A stretch of DNA of 38,191 nt from Bacillota bacterium (GCA_023443225.1 JAEZVF010000041.1:1-38191); one strand, 5' to 3'. Shown: positions 8,441 through 17,069, numbered from the stretch's first letter. Notes: generated by a model from the sequence alone, not told the origin. Numbers and translations are program-made.

Positions 8441-10564
8441 ATGAAGAAATCTACAAAGATAATAATTGCAATTATATCAGCTACTTTAATTCTTAGTAAT
8501 TTTACTGGTATGTTATCCGTTGACAAAGCAAATGCTGCGGAAACTGTAACTGTTGCATTAGATGGCAATACGGTAAACATTGTAGGAGTACCCGGTGAAA
8601 CAGTTCATGCCACGATACCAGTCAAAGCCATTGGCAGTACGATTTATAATCCAAGAATAACGGTTGATTCAACTGACATGCCATTTATAGTCGAAAAAAT
8701 TGACTATACAGTTGGCAATTATGCAGGTTCAACGGAACCAACCTACATACCTAATTTTACCACTACGATTATAGAATTAGACTTGCGCATTAAGGAAACC
8801 GCAACGATCATGAATAAGCCATTGAACATTAAGATCGAAGGAACTTATCGTGATGAAATTGCAGGTACAGATAATAATCCTGTTTCCTCAACTATTCCAA
8901 ATATCAATTTTGTAATTAACAAAGAAAAAGATCCTGCCCAAATGACAATAGATGATATCGTATGTAAAAATGCTATCATCGGTGGTGAGACGAAGTTATC
9001 ATTTACCATAAAAAATGAAGGTGAAATAACGGCTCACAATACATATTACAGCATAACGAATGCAGATTTTGATGCTGCTGGAATTGTACCAGGCTATACA
9101 AAATTAAAACAGGCAGCTGCTATTGACGGTGAATTGGCACCAGGGGAATCAACGAAGGTCATTCTTCCTATCTCTATATCACCGACTGCTACAGAAGGAA
9201 ATAAAACCTTAACAATAAATATTGAATACAAAAATAAAGATGGTGTTGCATTAACGGCTGCCTGCCCTATCAATATCAAAGTAAAGGCAGACAGTGAAGC
9301 GCCCAAGATTGAAATTGACAGTACTAAATTTGCCAGTGAATTAACTCCAGGAGATGAATTTACTCTTGTGGCCACCTTACGTAATATTGGTTTAGCACAG
9401 GCAAAAGATATTGAAGTGACCGTTGGTAATCTTGGTGTAGAGAGCTTTATACCAAATTATACAAAGGATAAGATTGCAGTTGGTAATCTTACCTATGATG
9501 AAAAGATTGACGTCAAGATTCCTTTAATTGTATCAAAAGATGCGGTTAAAGGATTGAAAGAAGTTCCGTTAACGATAGATTACAAAGACGATACAGGTAC
9601 TGCTTTAACAACTACCTCAAAAGTATATATTGAAGTTATGAAAGATGATGATGATACCATAAGCAAGCCCAAGCTTATTATAAGTAATTTCACTGCGGGT
9701 ACGGAAGAACTAAGAGCAGGTTCAACATTTGACTTCCAATTTGATATTAAGAATACACATACACAAACGACTGCAAAAAACATAAAAGTTACGGTTGCCC
9801 AGGCTGAAAACATCTTTTCGGTGGCTGAAGGAAGTAATTCTTTTTATATTACGAAGATACCTGCCGGCGAAGTTGTTGAAAATAATCTTAGTTTAAAGGT
9901 AAAAGCCGATGCGGTAACGAAAGCTTACCCTTTGGAAATTACCATGGAGTATGAATATGATGGAGCAATTGCAAATCCTACTACTGGACAAATAGGAGAA
10001 ACTGTGAAAGAAGTGATTACACTACAAGCTGTTGAGAATTCAAGAGCTGTTGTGAATAATGTGTTTGTTGGATCTTATGATATGCCAACAATCAATCAAC
10101 CGGCTGCTTTAACCTTTGAATTCTATAATATGGGTAAGTCTACATTAAGTAATGTATACGCTACGGTTGAGGGAGATTTTACATTAAGTACCGGTAATAT
10201 GTATTTTATGGGCAATTTTGAAGCAGGTGCTTCTGACTATCCTGAATTAGAAGTAATTCCGAATGTAGAAGGCTTAGCAAAAGGTACCCTAGTGATATCC
10301 TTTGAGGACAGTAATGGTGACGAGGTAAAAGTATCAAAAGAATTCGAAACAACGGTCCAGGGGGAAATGCTGCCTGATATGGGTCAGGAAGTTATGGGTG
10401 GTGAATCTGGCATGATTGTCGATACTGCAAAGAAACCAATTCTTCCAGTGTGGTTATTTATAGTGATACAAATTGTAATATTAATGATAGGAGTATTGAC
10501 TAGTAAAAAAGTTAAATTAGGCCTATATAGGAGAAAACTTAGAAAACAAGAAGACGCTCAGTAG
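8441..10564 (+). CDS. Secreted, membrane-anchored CARDB/NEW3-like repeat protein (COG1361-type)
   Basis: This protein of 707 residues has a signal peptide (residues 1-32, basic MKKSTK, hydrophobic core, cleavage site likely after KANA). About four repeats of some 100 residues follow. Each opens like GGETKLSFTIKNEGEITAHN or TPGDEFTLVATLRNIGLAQA and continues with a segment like LAPGESTKVILPISIS. This is the beta-sandwich pattern of CARDB/NEW3 (alpha-galactosidase-associated) domains and of COG1361 S-layer-like proteins. A Gly/Met-rich stalk (about 645-665) leads to one transmembrane helix (KKPILPVWLFIVIQIVILMIG) and a basic tail. The protein would thus sit outside the membrane, tethered at its C-terminus. 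It lies between the ATPase and permease genes of a MacB-like transporter, suggesting it is the extracytoplasmic partner. No catalytic motif is seen. Confidence 0.75.
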   Translation: MKKSTKIIIAIISATLILSNFTGMLSVDKANAAETVTVALDGNTVNIVGVPGETVHATIPVKAIGSTIYNPRITVDSTDMPFIVEKIDYTVGNYAGSTEPTYIPNFTTTIIELDLRIKETATIMNKPLNIKIEGTYRDEIAGTDNNPVSSTIPNINFVINKEKDPAQMTIDDIVCKNAIIGGETKLSFTIKNEGEITAHNTYYSITNADFDAAGIVPGYTKLKQAAAIDGELAPGESTKVILPISISPTATEGNKTLTINIEYKNKDGVALTAACPINIKVKADSEAPKIEIDSTKFASELTPGDEFTLVATLRNIGLAQAKDIEVTVGNLGVESFIPNYTKDKIAVGNLTYDEKIDVKIPLIVSKDAVKGLKEVPLTIDYKDDTGTALTTTSKVYIEVMKDDDDTISKPKLIISNFTAGTEELRAGSTFDFQFDIKNTHTQTTAKNIKVTVAQAENIFSVAEGSNSFYITKIPAGEVVENNLSLKVKADAVTKAYPLEITMEYEYDGAIANPTTGQIGETVKEVITLQAVENSRAVVNNVFVGSYDMPTINQPAALTFEFYNMGKSTLSNVYATVEGDFTLSTGNMYFMGNFEAGASDYPELEVIPNVEGLAKGTLVISFEDSNGDEVKVSKEFETTVQGEMLPDMGQEVMGGESGMIVDTAKKPILPVWLFIVIQIVILMIGVLTSKKVKLGLYRRKLRKQEDAQ

Positions 10565-10582
10565 GGCAGAATGGAGGCAGAT

Positions 10583-10900
10583 ATGCAAGTGATTATAAAC
10601 CAGGATTTGGATGTACAAGTACTATTAGGTGGGTTTAATTCTGCCGGGAATGCTCTTCTTGCGAACAATGTTGTTGTAATAGATGGGGGCGAAACTGCTA
10701 CTGCTGCCAGTGGAGAGATGGATGCAACCACAAGTGGTGGTATGGATGGTAATATGACAGCAACCCAAAAAGACCCTATTCTAGCAAGTTGGCCCTTTGT
10801 TATTGGCATTTCTTCGGGAACATTATTCATCAGCATTCTTATTGGAATCTTATTAGCCAAGAGAAAAATCAAAAAAGGATTTGAGCTATATGAGGATTAG
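10583..10900 (+). CDS. Small single-pass membrane protein of the ABC operon
   Basis: This unrecognised protein of 105 residues has no classical signal peptide. Residues 1-65 are low in charge and rich in Gly, Ala, Asn, Thr and Met (SGGMDGNMTATQKD). One transmembrane helix follows (about 69-91), then a basic end, AKRKIKKGFELYED. By the positive-inside rule the N-terminus would be outside. The join between stalk and helix, QKDPILASWPFVIG, resembles the end of the preceding 707-residue protein (KKPILPVWLFIVI), so it may be a stripped-down paralogue of that anchor. The ATG at 10583 is chosen because GGAGG (10573-10577) lies five bases ahead; the ATG at 10571 overlaps it. Its end overlaps the permease start by 11 bases, implying translational coupling. 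Confidence 0.7.
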   Translation: MQVIINQDLDVQVLLGGFNSAGNALLANNVVVIDGGETATAASGEMDATTSGGMDGNMTATQKDPILASWPFVIGISSGTLFISILIGILLAKRKIKKGFELYED

Positions 10901-12230
10901 TGACTTAATCAAAATGGGGCTTAGAAATTTAAGCCGACGTAAGGCCAGGACAGCTTTAACAGTAATGGGTGTCATTATTGGTACAATATCCATTGTAGTA
11001 ATGATTTCTATTGGTATCGGTATGAATAAGAATTTCAAGTCTCAGGTTATGGAATTAGGAAGTCTTACGACCATTACTGTAGAACGATATGCTGCAATTA
11101 TGGACGATGAGGGTAATTATATTGATTCAAAAGAACAGAAAATGGATGACAAGTTAGTGCAGCAAATTATGGGACTTGAGCATGTAAAAGCAGTATCTCC
11201 TATAATTTCCACCTATGCTATGTTAAAAAGCGGTAAATACGAGAGTTATATTCAAGTAAATGCAATAGACAGCAGTACGATAGATGATTTTGAATTTCCA
11301 GCTTTAACAATCGGTAACTATCCGAATGACGAGAATTACCAAATCATGGTATTTGGTAGTGAATCTCTAAAGAATTTTTATAACAATTCAGGTGTAAGAA
11401 ATTATGCGACGAAGGAAGTGGACATTACAAAGGATAAAATCATTTTCAGCTTCGATCCATATCGATATACCAGGAAAGAAAAGAAAAAGGAATTTACTCT
11501 AAAGGTGACGGATTATGCCGTAATGGAGAATACAAAGAATTGGGAATATGATAATTCGATTTATATGGATATTGACTTTTTTAAAATAATCTATAAAAAA
11601 TATGTGAATACACTAAAACCAGAAGATCGGAAAAAAGCTTTAGCTACTGTTCAAAACTATGAGAGAATTAAGATAACAGTAGATAATATTGACAATGTAA
11701 CTAAAGTTCAAGACGAGATTGAAAAATTAGGGTATCAGACATCGAGTATAGCTATGTATCTCGAACCGATGCAACAGACATCAAATATGATGCAGATGGT
11801 GCTTGGGGGTATTGGTGCGATTGCAATGCTGGTATCAGCTATTAATATTGCAAATACCATGATAATGTCCATCTACGAGAGAACCAAGGAAATTGGTATT
11901 ATGAAGGTGTTAGGATGTATCATAAGAGATATTAAAAAACTGTTTTTGTTTGAAGCTGGAATGATTGGTTTGTTTGGAGGTATCATTGGAATTATTCTTA
12001 GCTATATAGCTTCATGGGCCATCAACAAATTTGGTCAACCGATGTTTTCAACTTTATTATCAACAAGCTATATGTATAACATGGAAAGCACAAAGTTTTC
12101 TGTGATTCCCATATGGCTTCCCCTGCTGGCAGCAGGTTTTGCGATGCTGATTGGTATTATTTCAGGATACTATCCAGCAAGAAGAGCAACTAAAATAAGT
12201 GCCATCGAAGCTATGAAGACAGATGGTTAA
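10890..12230 (+). CDS. ABC transporter permease, MacB/FtsX family
   Basis: This permease of 446 residues has the MacB topology. An N-terminal membrane-proximal helix (IKMGLRNLSRRKARTALTVMGVIIG, about 7-31) is followed by a transmembrane segment and a large extracytoplasmic domain (about 50-300). Three C-terminal helices make up the FtsX domain, with IYERTKEIGIMKVLGC at the coupling helix and ISGYYPARRATKISAIEAMKTDG at the end. The family drives conformational change in envelope proteins or exports peptides and lipids. The ATG at 10890 (MRISDLIK) is preferred to the upstream TTG because AAGGA is correctly spaced. It overlaps the previous stop by 11 bases. A terminator follows within 30 bases, closing the four-gene operon. 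Confidence 0.9.
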   Translation: MRISDLIKMGLRNLSRRKARTALTVMGVIIGTISIVVMISIGIGMNKNFKSQVMELGSLTTITVERYAAIMDDEGNYIDSKEQKMDDKLVQQIMGLEHVKAVSPIISTYAMLKSGKYESYIQVNAIDSSTIDDFEFPALTIGNYPNDENYQIMVFGSESLKNFYNNSGVRNYATKEVDITKDKIIFSFDPYRYTRKEKKKEFTLKVTDYAVMENTKNWEYDNSIYMDIDFFKIIYKKYVNTLKPEDRKKALATVQNYERIKITVDNIDNVTKVQDEIEKLGYQTSSIAMYLEPMQQTSNMMQMVLGGIGAIAMLVSAINIANTMIMSIYERTKEIGIMKVLGCIIRDIKKLFLFEAGMIGLFGGIIGIILSYIASWAINKFGQPMFSTLLSTSYMYNMESTKFSVIPIWLPLLAAGFAMLIGIISGYYPARRATKISAIEAMKTDG

Positions 12231-12259
12231 GCCAAACCAGATTTGAACTTTATTTGTAG

Positions 12260-12296
12260 AAAGGGTTTTTGTAAACGATAGTTTGCAAAAACCTTT
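12260..12296 (+). terminator. Terminator of the ABC operon
   Basis: AAAGGGTTTTTGTAAAC (12260-12276) pairs with GTTTGCAAAAACCTTT (12281-12296) around a GATA loop, with one bulged G and one wobble. ATTGTTTTAT follows. It starts 30 bases after the permease stop. Confidence 0.75.
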
Positions 12297-12324
12297 ATTG
12301 TTTTATAAACTTCTTATTTTTTAT

Positions 12325-12352
12325 TTGGATTTTATCAAATATATGTTATAAT
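12325..12352 (+). promoter_or_regulatory. Promoter reading into the hairpin array and zinc-ribbon gene
   Basis: TTGGAT (12325-12330), a 16-base spacer and TATAAT (12347-12352) with an upstream TG make a good -10 and a fair -35. The sequence right after the -10, GTTCACGATA (12353-12362), is identical in the promoter at 25611-25639. Transcription would start around 12359, at the edge of the hairpin array, giving the zinc-ribbon gene a leader of about 250 bases. Confidence 0.55.
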
Positions 12353-12363
12353 GTTCACGATAA

Positions 12364-12590
12364 GCAGATTAGTCCATGGAATCTATAGTGCTTTCCGTGC
12401 TCGCACGAGAAAGCACTATAGATTTCATGGATAAGTGTAACGTGAACGAAAGGACGTAGTCCTTGAGTTCCTAATCTGCGCAAAGGCGCAGGAAACTAGC
12501 GTGAGCGAGATTAATCTGCCTAGAGGCGCAATAAGCTTGCGTAAGAAGACTATCTATCCGCGTAAAGACGCAGTATTAACCTGCATAATA
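12364..12590. repeat. Hairpin-rich tandem repeat element
   Basis: An outer inverted repeat GCAGATTAG (12364-12372) / CTAATCTGC (12471-12479) encloses a long hairpin (12374-12430) and a 6-bp hairpin AAGGAC-GTA-GTCCTT (12450-12464). After it come small hairpins of one design: CTGCGC-AAAG-GCGCAG (12476-12491), an imperfect copy at 12517-12530, and GCGT-AAAG-ACGC (12560-12571). Between them runs a degenerate unit of about 40 bases built on CGTGAGCGAG-like text (12440, 12499, 12539 and a decayed copy near 12581). There is no open frame over it. It could be a structured mRNA leader, a non-coding RNA or a REP-like dispersed element; the sequence alone does not decide. Confidence 0.7.
12374..12430. 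repeat. 22-bp long-stem palindrome
   Basis: The arms at 12374-12395 and 12409-12430 match as inverted repeats in 21 of 22 positions. The 13-base loop itself contains CGTGC-TC-GCACG, so nearly the whole 57 bases can fold into one rod. There is no T tract, so it is not a normal terminator. Confidence 0.85.
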
Positions 12591-12611
12591 ATTGAAAGGG
12601 AGATATAATTT

Positions 12612-13046
12612 ATGATATGTGAAACCTGTGGGCGTGTCATTTCGAATGAAAATGCGAATTTTTGTGAATATTGTGGTACATCGTTCCGTAATAATATACA
12701 AGCTGTAAAAAATACCGTAGATGATAGTGGACAACAAAACATGAGTTCTGGCAATGATGAAAAACCGATCTCTTTTGTAAATTGGGCTGGTTCCATGCTC
12801 TTGCCTTATATTCCGTTGATTGGCCCGTTTATCTATATTATTATGTTATTTGTGTGGTCTTTTGGAAGTGAAGTCCCAAAGAGTAAGAAGAATTGGGCTA
12901 GGGCTACTTTACTGATTATAGCGATAGCAATTGTGATTATAGTATTATTTATTTCATCCTTCCTAACAGATTATATTAACAGTGGGTTAACCATGGAAGA
13001 CTATATGAATCAATATATGAATGATTATATGAATCAGTATTACTAA
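12612..13046 (+). CDS. Zinc-ribbon membrane protein of unknown function
   Basis: This protein of 144 residues opens with a zinc ribbon: CETC (residues 3-6) and CEYC (18-21), the two CxxC knuckles of the zf-ribbon families. A polar linker follows. Two hydrophobic segments (about 58-82, MLLPYIPLIGPFIYIIMLFVW, and about 98-118) are probably transmembrane, with basic PKSKKNWAR between them. The tail is a Tyr/Met/Asn-rich repeat (DYMNQYMNDYMNQYY). Zinc-ribbon plus membrane domain proteins are common and mostly uncharacterised in Firmicutes; no function is assigned. AGGGAG (12597-12602) serves as ribosome site. The gene follows the hairpin array and precedes gltX by 70 bases. Confidence 0.75.
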   Translation: MICETCGRVISNENANFCEYCGTSFRNNIQAVKNTVDDSGQQNMSSGNDEKPISFVNWAGSMLLPYIPLIGPFIYIIMLFVWSFGSEVPKSKKNWARATLLIIAIAIVIIVLFISSFLTDYINSGLTMEDYMNQYMNDYMNQYY

Positions 13047-13116
13047 GATTATAAAAAATCACAAATAATAAATTATGAATTATCAGTAAAAATGAAGTGA
13101 AGAAAGAGGAATTTAC

Positions 13117-14580
13117 ATGAGCAAGATTAGAACTAGATTTGCACCAAGTCCTACCGGCAGAATGCATGTAGGAAATTTAAGAACAGCATTATATGAATAT
13201 TTGATTGCGAAACACGAAGGTGGTGACTTCCTTCTAAGAATAGAGGATACGGATCAGGAGAGATTTGTAGAAGGGGCATTGGAAATTATTTATCGGACTT
13301 TACAAAAAACCGGATTAAACCATGATGAAGGTCCTGATAAAGACGGAGGCTTTGGCCCTTATGTGCAAAGTGAGAGACAAGCCCAGGGCATTTATTTGGA
13401 ATATGCAAAGCAATTGATTGAAAAGGGTGAAGCTTACTATTGTTTCTGCACAAAAGAGAGATTAGAATCTCTCAAAACAGTTGTTTCAGATACGGATGAT
13501 AAGGAAATTATCAAATATGATAAACACTGTCTTCATCTATCAAAAGAAGAAATTGAAGCAAATCTTAAAGCAGGGCTCCCTTATGTTATTCGCCAGAATA
13601 TTCCTACAACAGGAACGACAACCTTTACAGATGCAGTCTATGGCGAGATAACGGTCGAAAATGAAGAACTAGATGATATGATTTTGATTAAATCGGATGG
13701 ATATCCAACCTATAACTTTGCAAATGTAGTAGATGATCATATGATGGAAATTACACATGTAGTTAGAGGTAATGAGTATCTATCTTCGACTCCAAAGTAT
13801 ACAAGGTTATATCATGCATTTGGATGGGAAGAGCCCATTTATATCCATTGTCCTTTAATTACGAATGAAGAACATAAAAAGTTATCAAAGCGAAGTGGAC
13901 ATTCTTCTTTTGAAGATTTATTAGAGCAAGGTTTTGTTACCGAAGCTATTGTGAATTTTATTGCATTATTGGGATGGAGTTCTTCTAGCAACGAAGAAAT
14001 CTTTTCCTTAGAAGAACTGGTGAAAGAATTTGATTATCGCAACATTAATAAATCTCCGGCTGTATTTGATATGGTGAAACTGCGTTGGATGAACGGAGAA
14101 TATATTAAAAAGATGGAAAAAGAAAGGTATTATGAATTATCTATTCCATATATTCAAGAAGTGATTCATAAGGATTTAGATTTATATAAAATTGCAGATT
14201 TAGTAAAATCAAGAATCGAAACTTTCTTGGATATCAAGGATATGATAGACTTCTTTGAAGAGTTACCGGAATATGATATTTCTATGTATACCCATAAGAA
14301 AATGAAGACCAATGAAGAGATATCTCTAGATATATTAAAAGAGCAGTTACCTTTGCTTAAAGCTCTTGAAGATTTCTCTGTAGAAGGAATTGAAAAAGTA
14401 GTAATGGGGTATATTGGAGAAAAGGGAATTAAGAATGGTATGGGATTATGGCCTCTTCGTACTGCTGTATCCGGCAAACAATCAACGCCAGGCGGAGCAT
14501 ATGAAATTATGAACATCATTGGAAAAGAAGAAAGTATTCGAAGAATAAATACAGCAATAGATAAGTTAAGTAATAGGTAA
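13117..14580 (+). CDS. gltX: Glutamyl-tRNA synthetase
   Basis: This class I aminoacyl-tRNA synthetase of 487 residues, the usual length, charges tRNA-Glu (and tRNA-Gln in organisms that use the amidotransferase route). The HIGH-type motif is PSPTGRMHVGNLRTAL (about 9-24) and the KMSKS equivalent is KLSKRSG (about 251-257). Other GluRS blocks seen are LRIEDTDQERFVEGA, YPTYNFANVVDDHMMEITHVVRGNEY and the C-terminal anticodon-binding domain ending in RTAVSGKQSTPGGAYEIM. AGAGGA precedes the ATG. The next gene, a UvrD-like helicase, starts eight bases after the stop, so the two are probably co-transcribed. No T-box leader was recognised in the 70-base upstream gap. Confidence 0.96.
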   Translation: MSKIRTRFAPSPTGRMHVGNLRTALYEYLIAKHEGGDFLLRIEDTDQERFVEGALEIIYRTLQKTGLNHDEGPDKDGGFGPYVQSERQAQGIYLEYAKQLIEKGEAYYCFCTKERLESLKTVVSDTDDKEIIKYDKHCLHLSKEEIEANLKAGLPYVIRQNIPTTGTTTFTDAVYGEITVENEELDDMILIKSDGYPTYNFANVVDDHMMEITHVVRGNEYLSSTPKYTRLYHAFGWEEPIYIHCPLITNEEHKKLSKRSGHSSFEDLLEQGFVTEAIVNFIALLGWSSSSNEEIFSLEELVKEFDYRNINKSPAVFDMVKLRWMNGEYIKKMEKERYYELSIPYIQEVIHKDLDLYKIADLVKSRIETFLDIKDMIDFFEELPEYDISMYTHKKMKTNEEISLDILKEQLPLLKALEDFSVEGIEKVVMGYIGEKGIKNGMGLWPLRTAVSGKQSTPGGAYEIMNIIGKEESIRRINTAIDKLSNR

Positions 14581-14588
14581 GAAAGTCT

Positions 14589-16604
14589 ATGAATATTAAT
14601 GAAGCTCAATTAAAAGCAATTCATCATAAGAAAGGGCCCATGCTGGTATTGGCTGGGCCCGGTTCTGGAAAGACCCTGGTTATCACACGGAGAACACAGA
14701 ATCTAGTTGAAGAATATGGTGTTAATCCAAGAAATATTCTGGTTATCACCTTCACTAAGGCCTCTGCAGAAGAAATGAAGGAGAGATTTTACCGCTTAAC
14801 TGGTGGACATGGAAAGGGAGTCAATTTTGGTACCTTTCATGCTGTCTATTTTACTATTCTAAAATATGCCTATCATTTTACCTCATCAAATATTATACGT
14901 GACGATCAAAAAAAACAATATTTTAAAGAAATCATTCAGCATCTGCAATTGGAGCTGGAAGATGAAGGTGACTTTATATCCGGTGTAAGCTCAGAAATCA
15001 GTTTGGTTAAGGGTGAGCGGATGGATATTGATTATTATTATTCCATTAATTGTTCAGAGGAAATCTTTAAGCAAATCTATCAATCTTATGAAGCTAAATT
15101 ACGCAATGCAAATCTAATTGACTTTGATGATATGTTGGTTATGTGCTATGAACTCTTAAAAGAGAGACCCGATATATTAGCAATGTGGCAGAAAAAATTT
15201 CAGTACATTCTAATCGACGAATTCCAAGATATTAACCAAGTACAATACGATATAATTCGATTATTGGCATTACCAGAGAATAATTTATTTATTGTAGGTG
15301 ATGATGATCAGTCAATCTATCGTTTTCGAGGTGCTAAACCGGAAATTATGCTGAATTTTGATAAAGATTACCCCGCATGTAAAAAGATACTTTTGGATAT
15401 AAATTATCGTTCTACTGCGAATATCGTGGCATGTGCTGCAAATCTGGTTAAGAATAATACAAGAAGATTTTCAAAAGACATACGTTCCATTCAAGCAGAA
15501 GGACATGAGGTGATTATCAACTCCTTTAAGGGATTAAAAGAGCAAAACAGTATGGTGGTTGCAAATATTCTACAATATTACAAGGCTGGAATTTCATTTT
15601 CCAACATGGCGGTTTTGTTCCGAACCAATACCCAACCACGTGCATTAATTGAGAAACTAATGGAATATAATGTTCCATTCCAAATGAAGGATATGATTCC
15701 CAATATTTATGACCATTGGATAGCCACAAATGTCATAGCTTATATTAAAATAGCACTGGGAAATAAAGACCGCTCCTTATTTCTGCAGATTGCAAATCGG
15801 CCAAAACGTTATCTAAACCGAGAATGTTTTAAGGAGCCGAAAGTAGACTTTTACCGACTAAGAGAGTATTATGGTGACAAAGACTGGATGCTTGACCGTA
15901 TCGATAAATTGGAATACGATTTAGCAATGATAAAGAAAATGAACCCGTTTTCTGCTATTAACTATATACGTAAAGGTATCGGTTATGAGGATTATTTGAA
16001 GGAGTACGCAGAGTTTCGAAGAATTAAGCTAGAAGAATTAATGGATACTTTAAATGAATTGCAGGAGGCTTCTAGAGAATTTAAAACTTTTGAAGATTGG
16101 TTTACTCATATTGACAATTATAGAAAAGAGTTAAAAGAACAAGCGGACTACAAAAATAACAAGGATATGGATTGTGTGGCGATGGCCACGATGCACAGTT
16201 CCAAAGGCTTAGAATATCAAATTGTTTTTATTATTGATTCCAATGAAGGAATTACTCCACATCATAAAGCGTTATTGGAGGAGGATATGGAGGAGGAGCG
16301 AAGACTGTTTTATGTTGCAATAACTCGTGCAAAGGAATACTTGCATATCTATTCTGTAAAAGAAAGATATAATAAAGAACTTGTAGGTTCTAGATTTATC
16401 GGAGAATTGTTATTAGATTGCGAGGCATTAGTAGCGGGAACAATGATTGAACATAAGACATTTGGAGCGGGACTAATAAAATCTAATACAAATGGGAAGT
16501 TAGTAATTTACTTTGACAGGTTAAAAAAAGAACGTACTCTTGATCTATCCTTTTGCCTGCAAAACAGTTTACTTAAAATATCCCACATTCAGAAAAAAAA
16601 TTAG
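14589..16604 (+). CDS. UvrD/PcrA-type superfamily 1 DNA helicase
   Basis: This ATP-dependent 3'-5' DNA helicase has 671 residues, somewhat shorter than PcrA or UvrD (about 720-750). Motif Q/I is NEAQLKAI...AGPGSGKT (Walker A 22-29). Motif Ia is ITFTKASAEEM, motif II LIDEFQDIN, motif III GDDDQSIYRFRGA, motif IV LDINYRSTANIV, motif V TMHSSKGLEYQIVFI and motif VI FYVAITRAKEYL. The C-terminal 50 residues (FGAGLIKSNTNGKLVIYFD) match the Tudor-like tail of PcrA/UvrD that contacts RNA polymerase. The shorter length lies mainly in the 2B region. It could act in repair or in displacing proteins; which one cannot be read. A weak ribosome site (GAAAG) suggests coupling to gltX, eight bases upstream. Confidence 0.92.
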   Translation: MNINEAQLKAIHHKKGPMLVLAGPGSGKTLVITRRTQNLVEEYGVNPRNILVITFTKASAEEMKERFYRLTGGHGKGVNFGTFHAVYFTILKYAYHFTSSNIIRDDQKKQYFKEIIQHLQLELEDEGDFISGVSSEISLVKGERMDIDYYYSINCSEEIFKQIYQSYEAKLRNANLIDFDDMLVMCYELLKERPDILAMWQKKFQYILIDEFQDINQVQYDIIRLLALPENNLFIVGDDDQSIYRFRGAKPEIMLNFDKDYPACKKILLDINYRSTANIVACAANLVKNNTRRFSKDIRSIQAEGHEVIINSFKGLKEQNSMVVANILQYYKAGISFSNMAVLFRTNTQPRALIEKLMEYNVPFQMKDMIPNIYDHWIATNVIAYIKIALGNKDRSLFLQIANRPKRYLNRECFKEPKVDFYRLREYYGDKDWMLDRIDKLEYDLAMIKKMNPFSAINYIRKGIGYEDYLKEYAEFRRIKLEELMDTLNELQEASREFKTFEDWFTHIDNYRKELKEQADYKNNKDMDCVAMATMHSSKGLEYQIVFIIDSNEGITPHHKALLEEDMEEERRLFYVAITRAKEYLHIYSVKERYNKELVGSRFIGELLLDCEALVAGTMIEHKTFGAGLIKSNTNGKLVIYFDRLKKERTLDLSFCLQNSLLKISHIQKKN

Positions 16605-16626
16605 ATTCACAAAATTAGAAATATAG

Positions 16627-16695
16627 AAGGCTCTTCATCTTTTGTTTGGCCTACTGGCTTACCAGTTTGACACTACAAATAATAAAGAGCCTTTT
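16627..16695. terminator. Bidirectional terminator between helicase and DUF1292 gene
   Basis: AAGGCTCTT (16627-16635) and AAGAGCCTT (16685-16693) are perfect 9-bp complements and run into TT on the right and AA on the left. An inner ACTGG/CCAGT stem (16653-16666) shortens the effective loop. The flanking genes converge on it. Confidence 0.65.
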
Positions 16696-16715
16696 CTTAA
16701 TGCTTTATTATATTC

Positions 16716-17069
16716 TTATTCTTCTTCGTTATCATCTTCATCATCAAACATATCATCAAATTCTTCATTATCCATTAATTCATCAAATGCTTCGGATACT
16801 GCTTCGAAATCTTCATCACTTTCAATGTTCAGCAATTCAATTTCATCATTGTCATGCTCAATAAATTGATATAAGAAAATTTCACTTTCTTCACTTTCTT
16901 CTGCCTCAGCCGGAACGAGAGCAATGTAATCTTTATCTTTTACAGGGAAGATACAAAGAACAGCACATTCCAATTCAGAACCGTCATCCAAAGTTAAAGT
17001 AACATTCATATGATCATCGTCGTGATCATGACCGCATCCACATCCACATTCGTGCTCATGTTGGCTCAT
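16716..17069 (-). CDS. DUF1292 family protein with His/Cys-rich N-terminus
   Basis: This small acidic protein of 117 residues belongs to the DUF1292 (YrzB-like) family. The core TLTLDDGSELECAVLCIFPVKDKDYIALVPAE followed by FLYQFIEHDNDEIELLNIESDEDFEAVSEAFDEL is diagnostic. The first 20 residues are HEHECGCGCGHDHDDDH, a cluster of five His and three Cys that looks able to bind a metal. The C-terminus is a run of Asp and Glu. The family has no established function. The frame extends to a TTG at 17099, but the ATG at 17069 has GAGGT eight bases ahead (complement of 17078-17082). It is transcribed toward the helicase gene, separated by a shared terminator. Confidence 0.88.
   Translation of the reverse strand: MSQHEHECGCGCGHDHDDDHMNVTLTLDDGSELECAVLCIFPVKDKDYIALVPAEAEESEESEIFLYQFIEHDNDEIELLNIESDEDFEAVSEAFDELMDNEEFDDMFDDEDDNEEE

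Noticed and set aside
12440..12590. CRISPR-like spaced repeats
   Set aside because: The units are degenerate, differ in spacing, and lack constant-length unique spacers; no cas genes are nearby.
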